This document shows positions 1 through 7,933 of a DNA stretch of 23,301 nucleotides, piece by piece. The DNA lies in contig URJB01000033.1 in the NCBI GenBank assembly GCA_900548145.1, positions 1 through 23,301 on the forward strand. Direction: 5' to 3'. Under the pieces are notes generated by a model. The model had not been told where the DNA came from. It was given only the letters and a program-made list of their open reading frames with translations, and ran no database searches. The translations under genes and the position numbers were made by a program. Numbering within the stretch: position 1 is the stretch's first letter; each line of letters opens with the position of its first letter. The DNA comes from an uncultured Eubacteriales bacterium. GTDB taxonomy: Bacteria > Bacillota > Clostridia > Christensenellales > Aristaeellaceae.

Positions 1-73
1 ATCCCCAATTAACAACCGTCAGGGAATTGTAATTGATGGTGAAGGTTCAAAGGTTGTTTGCAAAGACTAATTT

Positions 74-147
74 GAAAATTCCGATTTGTCGATTCGCTTC
101 GCCCCGTTCTTTGGGGAACCGGCAGGTCTCCCGGCGGGGGAATTTTC
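74..147. repeat. Inverted repeat enclosing a structured intergenic stretch
   Basis: GAAAATTCC (74-82) is perfectly complementary to GGAATTTTC (139-147). Between them are a CCCC/GGGG hairpin (102-105 with 113-116) and a CCGG-flanked segment. The stretch has no ribosome binding site or recognisable protein on either strand. It could be a structured RNA, a remnant or a chance fold. The rest of 1-237 shows nothing I can assign. Confidence 0.3.
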
Positions 148-237
148 GAAATATCCTTAAACAGGTTTTCTTTCCATTCGCCCCATTACCGACGCGGACA
201 AAACCGACTATTTCCGCACTCACCCGCTCAAATAACG

Positions 238-278
238 AAGCACCCCCGCCGCCGTTTCTCCGGCAGCGGGGGTTGCTT
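238..278 (-). terminator. Intrinsic terminator of the phosphatase-aldehyde dehydrogenase operon
   Basis: CCCCCGC (243-249) pairs with GCGGGGG (266-272), extended by AAGC (238-241) with GCTT (275-278) and an inner CCG/CGG pair around a TTTCTC loop. It starts just beyond the aldehyde dehydrogenase stop codon. On the minus strand the hairpin is followed by a moderately T-rich run. Confidence 0.7.
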
Positions 279-285
279 ATCGGTC

Positions 286-1653
286 TCAGATCAGCTTCTT
301 CAGCTTGCCCATTTTGCCCCTGAAGGGCGCGTAGCGCAGGGCGATATCGGGCTTGGCCCAGCGCTTCAAAATGCTCTTTTCGTGGGAGAAGGTGCGGAAG
401 CTCCACGGGCCGTGATAGCCCCCCATGCCGCTCTCCCCCACGCCGCCGAAGGGCATGTGGGACGTGGCCAGATGCAGCACCGTGTCGTTGACGCAGCCGC
501 CGCCGAAGCTGACGGAACCCAACACTTTTTTCTCCACGGCCTTGTCTCGGGTGAAAAGGTACAGAGCCAGGGGTCGGGGACGCTGGCAGATGCGCTCGAT
601 GGCTTCGTCCAGATTCCGATAGGTCAGGATGGGCAGAATCGGCCCGAAAATTTCCTCCTGCATCACGGGGCTGTCCCACTCCACGTCCGTCAGAATAGTG
701 GGCGAGATCTTCCGTTCCGCCGGGTCGATTTGGGCCCCGAAGGCCACCGAGCCGCTGGAAAGCAGCCCCACCAGCCGCTGGAAGTGGCGCTGGTTGACGA
801 TCTTGGGCAGATCCTCGCTGGCCAGCGGCGCGCTGGTATACATCCGCCGAATTTCCCCGATCAGGGCTTCAATCAGCTTCTGCTCCCGGCTGCGATCCAC
901 CAGCACATAGTCCGGGGCTACGCAGGTCTGGCCCGCGTTGAGATACTTGCCCCACGCCAGCCGCCGGGCGGTCAGGGCGATATCGGCACTTTTGTCCACG
1001 ATGACCGGGCTTTTGCCACCCAACTCCAGACTGACGGGGGTCAGGTGGCGGGAGGCCTTTTCCATCACCAGCCGGCCCACCGCAGGGCTGCCGGTGAAGA
1101 AGATGTAGTCGAAGTGCTCCTCCAGCAGGGCGGCGTTTTCCGTCCGTCCGCCCTCCACCACCTTCACCAGCTCCGGCGGGAACAGCTCCTCCGCCATGCG
1201 GCGAACGAGGCCGGAGGTAGCGGGCGAATAGGCCGACGGCTTCACGATGGCGCAGTTGCCCGCCGCCAGCGCCCCCAGCAGCGGGGCCAGCGTCAGCTGG
1301 AAGGGATAGTTCCACGGGGACATAATCAGCACCACGCCGTAGGGCTCGGACAGAATGCGGCAGGTGCCCGGCAGCTGGCCCATGGCAGTCAGCGCCTTTT
1401 TCGGCTTCATCCAGCCGCGAAGGTGCTTCAGCGCGTCCGCCAGCTCCTGCTTCACCATGGCCACCTCGGTCAGATAGCCCTCGTAGTCGCTCTTGCCCAA
1501 ATCTTCATGCAGCGCGTCCAGAATGGCCTGTTCGTTTTTGATCATCCAGCCCTGCAGCTTTTTCAGCTGCTCCCGGCGAAATTCGTAAGGCTTCGTGGCC
1601 TGTGAGTCAAAATACTTCCGCTGCGCGTCTACCATTGCGGCAAAATCTGCCAT
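286..1653 (-). CDS. Aldehyde dehydrogenase, class 3-like
   Basis: A 455-residue NAD(P)-dependent aldehyde dehydrogenase that would oxidise an aldehyde to its carboxylate in the cytoplasm. The family motifs are intact: SPWNYP at 112-117 with Asn115, the cofactor-loop FTGS at 186-189, LELGGKSP with general base Glu210, and GQTC with catalytic Cys244. The short length and the lack of an N-terminal extension fit the class 3 group (fatty or aromatic aldehydes, YwdH-like). The actual substrate cannot be read from sequence. The start is set by AGGAGG eight bases upstream of ATG. It follows the PHP phosphatase by about 30 bases on the same strand, so the two are probably co-transcribed. No histidine biosynthesis genes are nearby to explain the pairing. 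Confidence 0.93.
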   Translation of the reverse strand: MADFAAMVDAQRKYFDSQATKPYEFRREQLKKLQGWMIKNEQAILDALHEDLGKSDYEGYLTEVAMVKQELADALKHLRGWMKPKKALTAMGQLPGTCRILSEPYGVVLIMSPWNYPFQLTLAPLLGALAAGNCAIVKPSAYSPATSGLVRRMAEELFPPELVKVVEGGRTENAALLEEHFDYIFFTGSPAVGRLVMEKASRHLTPVSLELGGKSPVIVDKSADIALTARRLAWGKYLNAGQTCVAPDYVLVDRSREQKLIEALIGEIRRMYTSAPLASEDLPKIVNQRHFQRLVGLLSSGSVAFGAQIDPAERKISPTILTDVEWDSPVMQEEIFGPILPILTYRNLDEAIERICQRPRPLALYLFTRDKAVEKKVLGSVSFGGGCVNDTVLHLATSHMPFGGVGESGMGGYHGPWSFRTFSHEKSILKRWAKPDIALRYAPFRGKMGKLKKLI

Positions 1654-1684
1654 GGTTCTTTCCTCCTATTCACTGAAAATCCGT

Positions 1685-2521
1685 TCAAAGATTTTCTTCC
1701 TGCCAGAGTTCCCCGCCTGTGCCCAGCCGCAGCACGGTTCGATAGCCCGTCCGCCGAAGCAGTTCCGCGGCCCGGTCAAAGGCGCAGTCCAGCTTGGCCG
1801 CGTCATGGCAATCGCTGGTGATGGTCGCGCGTCCGCCCATCTCCCGCCATGCGCCCAGCAGCTCCGCCGTAGGATATGGGTCGTCCCGGTAGCCTCGGGC
1901 AATGGCCCCGGTGTTCACCTCCAGCACGCCGCCGCAGGGAAACGCCCTTTCCAGCGCATCCAGCGCCAGACGGCGGTATGCCGGGCTGGTTTCGTCGAAA
2001 AGGCTCTCCGACAGCGCGTATTTCCGCACCAGATCGAAATGGCCGATGATGTCCGGCCGATCCCGAAGCAGCCCGGAAACGTGAACATCGAAGTACTGCC
2101 GCGCCAGTTCAAGGCCGTCTCCCCCGCATTTTTCTTCGATATACTGCCGAAGGAGCGCCGGTTCGCCGTCCACTGCCACCGTTCTGCCGTGAAAATTCAG
2201 ACTGACGTAGTGCGCGGAGCCGATCACATAATCCGCCGCCCGGCGGTTCTCCGCTTTCAGCGCGTCCGGGGCGAAGGTATCCTGCTCCAGTCCGGCCCAG
2301 ACGCGTAGCTTCGCCGCGGAGCCCAACGCCCGCACGGTCTCGAAATACGCCCGCTGAGTCTCTGCCGTCATGGAGTATTCCAAGTCGAAGCCCTGACTGG
2401 CATGGCCGGAAAACCCAAGGCTGACGAAGCCCAGTTTTTCCGCCGCCCGGATCATTTCCTCCGGCGGATTTTTTCCGTCGCAAAAGGTCGAATGGGTATG
2501 GGCGTTGGACAAAAAATGCAC
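1685..2521 (-). CDS. PHP-domain phosphatase, histidinol-phosphatase (HisJ) type
   Basis: A 278-residue metal-dependent phosphoesterase of the PHP superfamily. The metal-binding HTH pair is His8 and His10, followed by CDG, and a second metal-site region reads FSGHA. The C-terminal part has ITSDCHD. Overall order and length match HisJ, which removes phosphate from L-histidinol phosphate. The reading frame stays open far upstream, but AAAGGAGG lies eight bases before a GTG at 2519-2521, and homology begins directly there, so I take the GTG start. The aldehyde dehydrogenase follows in the same direction. With no other his genes in view, a role as a general phosphoesterase or in histidine synthesis are both possible. 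Confidence 0.88.
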   Translation of the reverse strand: MHFLSNAHTHSTFCDGKNPPEEMIRAAEKLGFVSLGFSGHASQGFDLEYSMTAETQRAYFETVRALGSAAKLRVWAGLEQDTFAPDALKAENRRAADYVIGSAHYVSLNFHGRTVAVDGEPALLRQYIEEKCGGDGLELARQYFDVHVSGLLRDRPDIIGHFDLVRKYALSESLFDETSPAYRRLALDALERAFPCGGVLEVNTGAIARGYRDDPYPTAELLGAWREMGGRATITSDCHDAAKLDCAFDRAAELLRRTGYRTVLRLGTGGELWQEENL

Positions 2522-2582
2522 GGCGGTTTCCTCCTTTGTTTCATCGTATATAGATTCTGGTTCTGACGCGCTTTTTCCTGCA

Positions 2583-2611
2583 TTGACAGCGTTTTCGCCC
2601 CGTGTTACAAT
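2583..2611 (+). promoter_or_regulatory. Sigma-A type promoter for the methyltransferase-acetyltransferase pair
   Basis: TTGACA at 2583-2588 and TACAAT at 2606-2611 are separated by 17 bases: a perfect -35 and a one-mismatch -10. It lies 45 bases before the methyltransferase start and is divergent from the PHP phosphatase gene. Confidence 0.85.
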
Positions 2612-2655
2612 CCCCTCAGAATCCCATTTCAGGCAATACGGGAGGAACTTTGACC

Positions 2656-3276
2656 ATGCTTTCATCACAGGGCTTCGATCTCTGGGCGGACGGGTACGAC
2701 CAGTCCGTCGGCCTGACAGACGAGGAGGGCGGCTATCCCTTCGCGGGCTATAAAGAACTGCTGAACCGCATCTATCAGCGGGTGCTGACCCGAAAGTCTC
2801 CCCGGGTGCTGGATATCGGCTTTGGCACAGGCACGCTGGCGGCGCGGCTGTATCAGCAGGGCTGCGTGATCTTCGGGCAGGATTTTTCCACCCGGATGCT
2901 GGAAGCGGCTTCGGCCAAAATGCCAAAGGCGCAGCTGTATCAGGGGGATTTCAGCCGGGGACTCGTGCCGCAGCTGCAAGGGCAGACCTTCGATTTCATC
3001 ACCGCCACCTATTCCCTTCATCACCTGACGCTGGAAGGCAAGCGGGATTTTCTCGCCCAGCTTCGCCGCCAGCTGGCCCCGGAGGGGGAAATTTTGATCG
3101 GCGACGTGGCGTTCCGCACTCAGGCCGAGCTGGAAGCCTGTCGAAATGCCGCCGGCCCGTCTTGGGATGAGGAAGAAATTTATTTCGTTCTGGAAGAACT
3201 GCTTCCGTTTTTCCCCGATCTGCGTTATGAAAAAATTTCGGACTGTGCGGCCCTGATGACCCTGAAAAAGGACTGA
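2656..3276 (+). CDS. Class I SAM-dependent methyltransferase
   Basis: A 206-residue methyltransferase. The SAM-binding motif I, VLDIGFGTGT, is at 51-60, followed by the acidic end of strand 2 (FGQDFS) and the motif IV region FDFITATYSLHHL, a pattern typical of small-molecule methyltransferases. The N-terminal FDLWADGYD and overall length resemble the YrrT-like group, but the substrate cannot be inferred. GGAGGAA precedes the ATG at 2656. An in-frame ATG 18 codons upstream is rejected because it overlaps the -10 region and would lie before any plausible transcription start. The GNAT gene begins 13 bases after the stop, so the two form an operon. Confidence 0.88.
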   Translation: MLSSQGFDLWADGYDQSVGLTDEEGGYPFAGYKELLNRIYQRVLTRKSPRVLDIGFGTGTLAARLYQQGCVIFGQDFSTRMLEAASAKMPKAQLYQGDFSRGLVPQLQGQTFDFITATYSLHHLTLEGKRDFLAQLRRQLAPEGEILIGDVAFRTQAELEACRNAAGPSWDEEEIYFVLEELLPFFPDLRYEKISDCAALMTLKKD

Positions 3277-3289
3277 AGCGGAGGTTTTT

Positions 3290-3838
3290 ATGCATCTTGC
3301 CCCGGAAACCGTTTCCCTGAAGAACGGCAAAACCGCCGTTTTCCGTGCCGCCGAGCCGGACGACGCGCCGGAAATGATCGCCTTTCTGAAAGACACTGCC
3401 GGGGAAACGCCTTTTCTGCTGCGTTATCCGGACGAGGTGAATTTCACCGAGGAAGGCGAACGGAGCCTCCTGCAAAGCCGGTCGGACGATCCGTCCGTCG
3501 TCATGCTCAGCGCATGGGTGGGCGGCAGGCTGGCGGGCAACTGCACGCTCACGCCCAAGGGCGCACGGCGGAAAATCTGTCACCGGGCCGACGTATCCAT
3601 CGCCCTTCGGAAAGCGTACTGGGGCTTGGGATTGGGCAAGGCGTTGCTGACCCGCGTGTTGACGCTGGCCAAAGAGCTCGGCTACGAACAGGTGGAGCTG
3701 GAGGTCATCAGTGGCAACGACCGGGCGCTGGGTCTGTATCAGCACGTTGGCTTTGTGCAGACGGGCCGTATGCCCAACGCCTTCCAATACGACGACGGCA
3801 CTTGTCGGGACGAAATTCAGATGGTGCGGCGGGTGTAG
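3290..3838 (+). CDS. GNAT-family N-acetyltransferase
   Basis: A 182-residue acetyltransferase of the GNAT fold. The acetyl-CoA pyrophosphate-binding motif A reads YWGLGLGKALL at about 106-116. It is followed by the motif B region LEVISGNDRALGLYQHVGF, whose Asn and Tyr are typical of the family. The arrangement resembles the RimI/YhhY-like amine acetyltransferases; the acceptor (a protein N-terminus, polyamine, amino acid or antibiotic) cannot be told. GCGGAGG precedes the ATG at suitable distance. It is the second gene of the plus-strand pair and ends at a strong bidirectional terminator. Confidence 0.9.
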   Translation: MHLAPETVSLKNGKTAVFRAAEPDDAPEMIAFLKDTAGETPFLLRYPDEVNFTEEGERSLLQSRSDDPSVVMLSAWVGGRLAGNCTLTPKGARRKICHRADVSIALRKAYWGLGLGKALLTRVLTLAKELGYEQVELEVISGNDRALGLYQHVGFVQTGRMPNAFQYDDGTCRDEIQMVRRV

Positions 3839-3867
3839 ACCGTTTCATTCTTCCAAAAGCATCACAA

Positions 3868-3909
3868 AAGGCCCGGAGCCCGTCTCTTTCGAGACAGGCC
3901 CCGGGCCTT
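3868..3909. terminator. Bidirectional intrinsic terminator between GNAT and htrA genes
   Basis: AAGGCCCGG (3868-3876) pairs with CCGGGCCTT (3901-3909), and an inner GTCTC-TTTC-GAGAC hairpin completes an almost fully paired 42-base stem. A-rich sequence on the left and T-rich on the right allow it to end both convergent transcripts. Confidence 0.85.
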
Positions 3910-3925
3910 CTTCGTTCAGTCATTA

Positions 3926-5224
3926 TCAGGAGTGAGTTTCATCCAGCATGGCCAGTTCCACGGTCACGGTGTGGTAATCGCCCTGAATGTCGTCATAGCT
4001 TTCCCACTTGGACTCGTCGCCTTCCATGCGGAAGTACTTGATCTCCACGGTGTCGCCCGCCTTCTTGGAGGCCATGGCATTCACCATTTCCTGAGAAGAA
4101 GAAACGATGGTGCCGTCCACTTCCACCACGATATCCTTCACCTGCAGGCCGGCCTTCTCAGCGGGGGAATTCTTTTCCACCTCGTCGATATACGCGCCGC
4201 TGGGCAGAGCGCCCGCGGCCACCGCGCCGGAGTTGGAGGCGCTGATGGTCTTCACCTTCACGCCCATGCGGGGACGGGATTCAGGAGCCACGCTGCTGGA
4301 ATCCTTCGTGCTGTCGGCAGAGCTGGCGCCGTTGGCAACGGTCTTGCCGGACAGAACTTCCTCGATCAGGGGTTTGGCCACATTGATCGGGATCGCCATG
4401 CCGATACCTTCCACAGTGGAGGTGGAGTAATAGCTGCCGGTGTACTTCATACTGGGCACACCCACCAGCTCGCCAGCCACGTTGAACATACCGCCGCCGG
4501 AGTTGCCCGCGTTGATCGCGGCGTCCGTCTGGATCATCCGATTGACGTTGTTGGTCTTACGTCCGTAAGCGTCGGTGGATTTGCTGGTGATTTCCCGGTT
4601 CAGGGCGGAGATCACGCCCACGGTCGTGGTGCCGGTGAAGTCCAGCGGATTGCCGATGCAGATCGCCCAGTCGCCGACCTTCAGCGCGTCGCTGTCGCCC
4701 AGCACGACCGGCTCCAGCGGCAGATCTTCCACCTTCAGCACGGCCAGGTCAAGGCTTTCGTCATAGCCCGCCACGGTGGCGCTGTAGGTGTTGTCGCCGG
4801 AGGTGACTTCCAGCATGCTGGCATCCTCTACCACATGGTAGTTGGTCAGCACGTAGCCCTTGGCCACCACAACGCCGCTGCCGGTGCCCTGCAGCACCTG
4901 ACGGCTGTTGTCTTCATTGTCGCTGCCGCGGTCATTGCCGTAGCCATAGCCATACCCAAAGCCAAAACCGTACATGCCGCCGTAGCTGTTGCGGCCGGTA
5001 TAATTGGTGTAGTTGCTCACGCCCACCACGCTGCCGTGAACCTTTTCAACGGCCTCGGTGAAGGGGCTGGCCACCACCGTGGAGTTTTCGGTAATGGTGG
5101 CGGTTTCCGCGCCCGCCGTAGCGTTCATCCGGATCAAAGCGGTGCTGCCTGCCATAACGACCGCCAGCGCCAGAGCGATAGCCATATAGGTTTTCAGAGT
5201 CTTTTTCGTTTCAGTGTTCCTCAT
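3926..5224 (-). CDS. htrA: HtrA/DegP-like membrane-anchored serine protease with PDZ domain
   Basis: A 432-residue S1C-family protease for extracytoplasmic protein quality control. A single hydrophobic segment at about 13-31 behind a Lys-rich start anchors it in the membrane with the enzyme outside. The catalytic triad is His130 (TNYHVV), Asp159 (ESLDLAVLK) and Ser242 (GNSGGG). One PDZ domain lies at roughly 315-410, the usual one-PDZ layout of Gram-positive HtrA. An unusual Gly/Tyr/Phe repeat (about 79-96) followed by an Asp/Asn/Arg patch sits in the linker before the protease domain. A GGAGG precedes the ATG. The upstream region has phased direct repeats suggesting control by a response regulator. 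The gene is convergent with the GNAT gene. Confidence 0.94.
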   Translation of the reverse strand: MRNTETKKTLKTYMAIALALAVVMAGSTALIRMNATAGAETATITENSTVVASPFTEAVEKVHGSVVGVSNYTNYTGRNSYGGMYGFGFGYGYGYGNDRGSDNEDNSRQVLQGTGSGVVVAKGYVLTNYHVVEDASMLEVTSGDNTYSATVAGYDESLDLAVLKVEDLPLEPVVLGDSDALKVGDWAICIGNPLDFTGTTTVGVISALNREITSKSTDAYGRKTNNVNRMIQTDAAINAGNSGGGMFNVAGELVGVPSMKYTGSYYSTSTVEGIGMAIPINVAKPLIEEVLSGKTVANGASSADSTKDSSSVAPESRPRMGVKVKTISASNSGAVAAGALPSGAYIDEVEKNSPAEKAGLQVKDIVVEVDGTIVSSSQEMVNAMASKKAGDTVEIKYFRMEGDESKWESYDDIQGDYHTVTVELAMLDETHS

Positions 5225-5250
5225 GTAGTATCCCTCCTAACTACGGGCTT

Positions 5251-5293
5251 ATTCTATCACCCATTTTTGACAAAGTCATGAACGAGTCATGAA
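5251..5293 (-). promoter_or_regulatory. htrA promoter with phased direct repeats, candidate response-regulator site
   Basis: On the minus strand TAGAAT (5251-5256) is a good -10. The -35 position 17 bases away reads ATGACT, a poor match. Two identical copies of TTCATGACT (5285-5293 and 5274-5282) are spaced exactly 11 bp, one helical turn, and the proximal copy covers the weak -35. This is the usual geometry of a promoter activated by an OmpR/PhoB-type response regulator, and htrA genes of Gram-positives are known targets of the CssRS system. The regulator itself is not in the window. Confidence 0.55.
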
Positions 5294-5407
5294 TAGTGTT
5301 TGGAAAATTCGCAAAGGATATGTTGGCAATTTTTCTGGGCGATCTTTCCCGAAAGCTGCATCGCCCCGGCCTTTTCGCAGCCGAAAGACAAGCGTGCCGC
5401 TTTCCTG

Positions 5408-5968
5408 CTATTTTTCCAATACCGGCGTTTCCCCGTCCTGTTCAAATCCTGCCAGCAGCTGCCGCAGGGCTTCCTGGAGCCGCTCGTCCGCCTCCTGCGA
5501 CGAATCGTTGTAATAGGCCTGCAAATCGATGGCGTTGCCGTCGATCACGGTCTCCGCCATCAGATAGGGGCCGAATTCGTTGCGCAGGCCCAGCACCCAG
5601 AAGGGCGTCTGTCCGTCGCCCGCCTCCACCGTTTCCAAAAGAGAGGCGTCCTCGTCCTGATACCAGTCCAGCAATTCGTCCAGATAGGTCTGCCTGCGTT
5701 CCTCCGCCGCCGTGGAAAGGGTCAGCCCCGCGTCGTTTTCCATGCGCAGAAGGCTCATGTCGAAGGTCATTTCGTCGTTGTAAAGCACGAAAAACCACCG
5801 GGAAGCGCCCGTCTCGCTTTCGTAGGCGTAGGTCTGATCGTCCAGCGTATAGGCGGCTTCATCATAGCGGAGCCGGAAAAGTCCCTCCGCCTCATAGGTG
5901 GCCGCGTCTGCCGGAAGGATGAAGACCGCCGCCAGCAGAAGCGCCCAAAGAAAGGCCGTCCTTTTCAT
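5408..5968 (-). CDS. Secreted protein of unknown function
   Basis: A 186-residue protein I do not recognise. Residues 1-21 form a clear signal peptide (MKRTAFLWALLLAAVFILPADA), with a Lys-Arg start, a hydrophobic core and an ADA-A type cleavage site. There is no lipobox cysteine, and the mature part has no cysteine and no further membrane segment. The mature protein is acidic and rich in Tyr, Glu and Leu; the pattern of hydrophobic strands and a final helix (QEADERLQEALRQLLAGF) is like small secreted domains that monitor or bind at the cell surface. GGAGGG precedes the chosen ATG; a start nine codons earlier would overlap this site. It lies between tgt and htrA on the same strand. Confidence 0.75.
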   Translation of the reverse strand: MKRTAFLWALLLAAVFILPADAATYEAEGLFRLRYDEAAYTLDDQTYAYESETGASRWFFVLYNDEMTFDMSLLRMENDAGLTLSTAAEERRQTYLDELLDWYQDEDASLLETVEAGDGQTPFWVLGLRNEFGPYLMAETVIDGNAIDLQAYYNDSSQEADERLQEALRQLLAGFEQDGETPVLEK

Positions 5969-5996
5969 TCTTTTTCCCTCCTTCGTAAAACTCAAA

Positions 5997-6018
5997 CGGG
6001 GCGACGCTCGTCGCCCCG
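5997..6018 (-). terminator. Intrinsic terminator after tgt
   Basis: CGGGGCGAC (5997-6005) pairs perfectly with GTCGCCCCG (6010-6018) around a GCTC loop. On the minus strand it is followed by TTTGAGTTTT. It probably ends the ileS-to-tgt transcript before the secreted-protein gene. Confidence 0.75.
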
Positions 6019-6092
6019 CAGGTTCAGGATAACAGCGCTTCGTGCCCGTTCCATGACGGCAGCGTGAACAGCGCGTGTTTTTTATCAGAATA

Positions 6093-7223
6093 TCAGAAAT
6101 TGCGGCTCATGTCATAATGGGAGAAGAACTCGTTGCGGAAATCCAGCAGCCGGTCTTCCTGAATAGCCTGCTTCACCTGCTCCATCAGGCGGATCAGGAA
6201 GCGCAGGTTGTGGATGCTGGCCAGCCGCGCGCCGGTGATCTCGCCCGCCTTGAACAGGTGGCGGATATAGGCCCGGGAGAAATTCTGGCAGGTGTAGCAG
6301 TCGCAATGCTCGTCCAGCGGCCGGAAATCGTGGGCGTACTGGGCGTTCTTGATGACCACCCGGCCATCATGGGTGAAGCAGGTGCCGTTGCGGGCAATGC
6401 GGGTCGCCAGCACGCAGTCGAACATATCCACGCCCCGCAGCGCGCCCTCGATCAGGCAGTCGGGAGAGCCTACGCCCATCAGGTAGCGAGGCTTTTCCGT
6501 CGCCATGTGGGGCATGATGGCTTCCAGCATTTCATACATCATCGGCTTGGGCTCGCCCACGGACAGGCCGCCGATGCCGTAGCCGAAGAAATCCATATCC
6601 CGCAGGGTCTTGGCGCTCTCAATGCGCAGGTCTTTGAAAAACGCGCCCTGCACGATGCCGAACAGCACCTGATCATCGTCGGTATGATGCTGCTGGCAGC
6701 GCTTGGCCCAGCGGTGGGTGCGGTGCATCGCGTCCTCGGCGGTGGCGTGGTCGCAGGGATAGGCGGTGCACACGTCAAAGGCCATCATGATATCGCTGCC
6801 CAGCGCATGCTGGATATCCATGCTGATCTCCGGGGAGATAAAGCGGTGGCTGCCGTCCAGATGGCTCTGGAAGGCCACACCTTCTTCCTTGATCTTGCGG
6901 ATGCCGGAAAGGGAGAACACCTGAAACCCGCCGCTGTCGGTCAGGATGGGCTTGGGCCACGACATGAACTTATGCAGGCCGCCCGCCTCGCGGATCAGGT
7001 CTTCGCCGGGGCGAAGGTGCAGGTGATAGGTGTTGGAGAGCATGATCTCCGTGCCGATCTCCAGCATTTCCCGGGGGGTCATGGCCTTAACGGTGGCCAC
7101 GGTGCCCACGGGCATATACACGGGCGTGTGGATGTCGCCGTGGGGCGTATGCAGCAGACCAAGACGCGCGCCGGACTGCTTGCAGGTCTTGAGGACTTCA
7201 AACGAAAACTTGGATGTAGCCAC
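6093..7223 (-). CDS. tgt: tRNA-guanine transglycosylase (queuine tRNA-ribosyltransferase)
   Basis: A 376-residue enzyme that exchanges guanine 34 in GUN-anticodon tRNAs for the queuosine precursor preQ1. Visible signatures are LTDSGGFQ with Asp96, the substrate-recognition MGVGSP, the nucleophile region FDCVLATRIARNG, and the C-terminal zinc site CDCYTC followed by a His in SIHNLRF. Length equals the bacterial norm. AAGGAG lies seven bases before a GTG at 7221-7223 and homology starts there; an ATG ten codons upstream lies inside the end of the preceding gene and lacks a binding site. It follows the pseudouridine synthase by 11 bases, so it closes the ileS operon. No other queuosine genes are in the window. 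Confidence 0.95.
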   Translation of the reverse strand: MATSKFSFEVLKTCKQSGARLGLLHTPHGDIHTPVYMPVGTVATVKAMTPREMLEIGTEIMLSNTYHLHLRPGEDLIREAGGLHKFMSWPKPILTDSGGFQVFSLSGIRKIKEEGVAFQSHLDGSHRFISPEISMDIQHALGSDIMMAFDVCTAYPCDHATAEDAMHRTHRWAKRCQQHHTDDDQVLFGIVQGAFFKDLRIESAKTLRDMDFFGYGIGGLSVGEPKPMMYEMLEAIMPHMATEKPRYLMGVGSPDCLIEGALRGVDMFDCVLATRIARNGTCFTHDGRVVIKNAQYAHDFRPLDEHCDCYTCQNFSRAYIRHLFKAGEITGARLASIHNLRFLIRLMEQVKQAIQEDRLLDFRNEFFSHYDMSRNF

Positions 7224-7234
7224 TGAATAACTCC

Positions 7235-7933
7235 TTAAACGCGCGGCTGGCATGAGGCCAAAAACGCGGTGATCTCTTTTTCATAAGGCCGGAAAGCGGG
7301 GTTTTCCGGGCAGGCGGTGAAGGTCATTTCTTTCTTGAGGGTGGGATGGTTCAGACGAAGCACCGCGCCGAACAGGGCGATGTCCCGTCCCCGCTCCCCG
7401 TGGCCGTAACGCATATCATAGCGGATGGGATAGCCCAGATGGCTGAGCTGTACCCTGATCTGATGCTTCCGGCCCGTTTCCAGCCGCAAGTGAACCAGTG
7501 CGGTTCCCTCCCGCGCCCCCAGCCGCTCATAATGCAGCCGGGCTTCCTTTGCGCCGGGCGTTCCTTCGGGGACGACCCGCACCAGCCCGTCCTCCCCCTG
7601 AAGAAGCCAGTCGCGGAGGTCGCCCCGGGCGGGCAGGTCTTCCCCTTCCACCACAGCCAGATATTCCCGCTCCATATGATGGGTGCGCAGCTGTTCGCTG
7701 AGCCGGGAAGCCGCCTTGCTGGTGCGGGCAAAGGCCACCAGCCCGCCCACGGGCCGATCCAGCCGGTGTACCAGTCCCAGATAGACTTCCCCCGGCTTCT
7801 GGTATTTTTCCTTGATGTACTGCTTGCATTCGTCCTGCAGGCTCAGGTCGCCCGTCTCGTCGCTCTGGGTCAGCTGACCCTGCGGTTTGACCGCCACCAG
7901 CAGGTGATTGTCCTCGTAGACGGGCTTAATCAT
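7235..7933 (-). CDS. RluA-family RNA pseudouridine synthase
   Basis: A 232-residue pseudouridine synthase that isomerises uridine in rRNA or tRNA. The hallmark HRLDRPVGG is present with catalytic Asp59, followed by a typical REYLAVVEG strand and the basic motif GRKHQIRVQLSHLG. There is no N-terminal S4 domain, so it is the short form of the family (RluA/TruC/RluE-like), and the target site cannot be inferred. Its ATG overlaps the stop of the upstream methyltransferase in ATGATTAA, an 8-base overlap that implies translational coupling. The tgt gene follows after 11 bases. Confidence 0.93.
   Translation of the reverse strand: MIKPVYEDNHLLVAVKPQGQLTQSDETGDLSLQDECKQYIKEKYQKPGEVYLGLVHRLDRPVGGLVAFARTSKAASRLSEQLRTHHMEREYLAVVEGEDLPARGDLRDWLLQGEDGLVRVVPEGTPGAKEARLHYERLGAREGTALVHLRLETGRKHQIRVQLSHLGYPIRYDMRYGHGERGRDIALFGAVLRLNHPTLKKEMTFTACPENPAFRPYEKEITAFLASCQPRV

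Noticed and set aside
33..323. Small plus-strand frame at the left edge
   Set aside because: It has no ribosome binding site, runs through the terminator into the end of the aldehyde dehydrogenase gene, and resembles no family.
3932..5281. Long plus-strand open frame opposite htrA
   Set aside because: It mirrors the protease gene, is full of His, Val and Ala from the opposite-strand codon pattern, and has no ribosome binding site or family motif.
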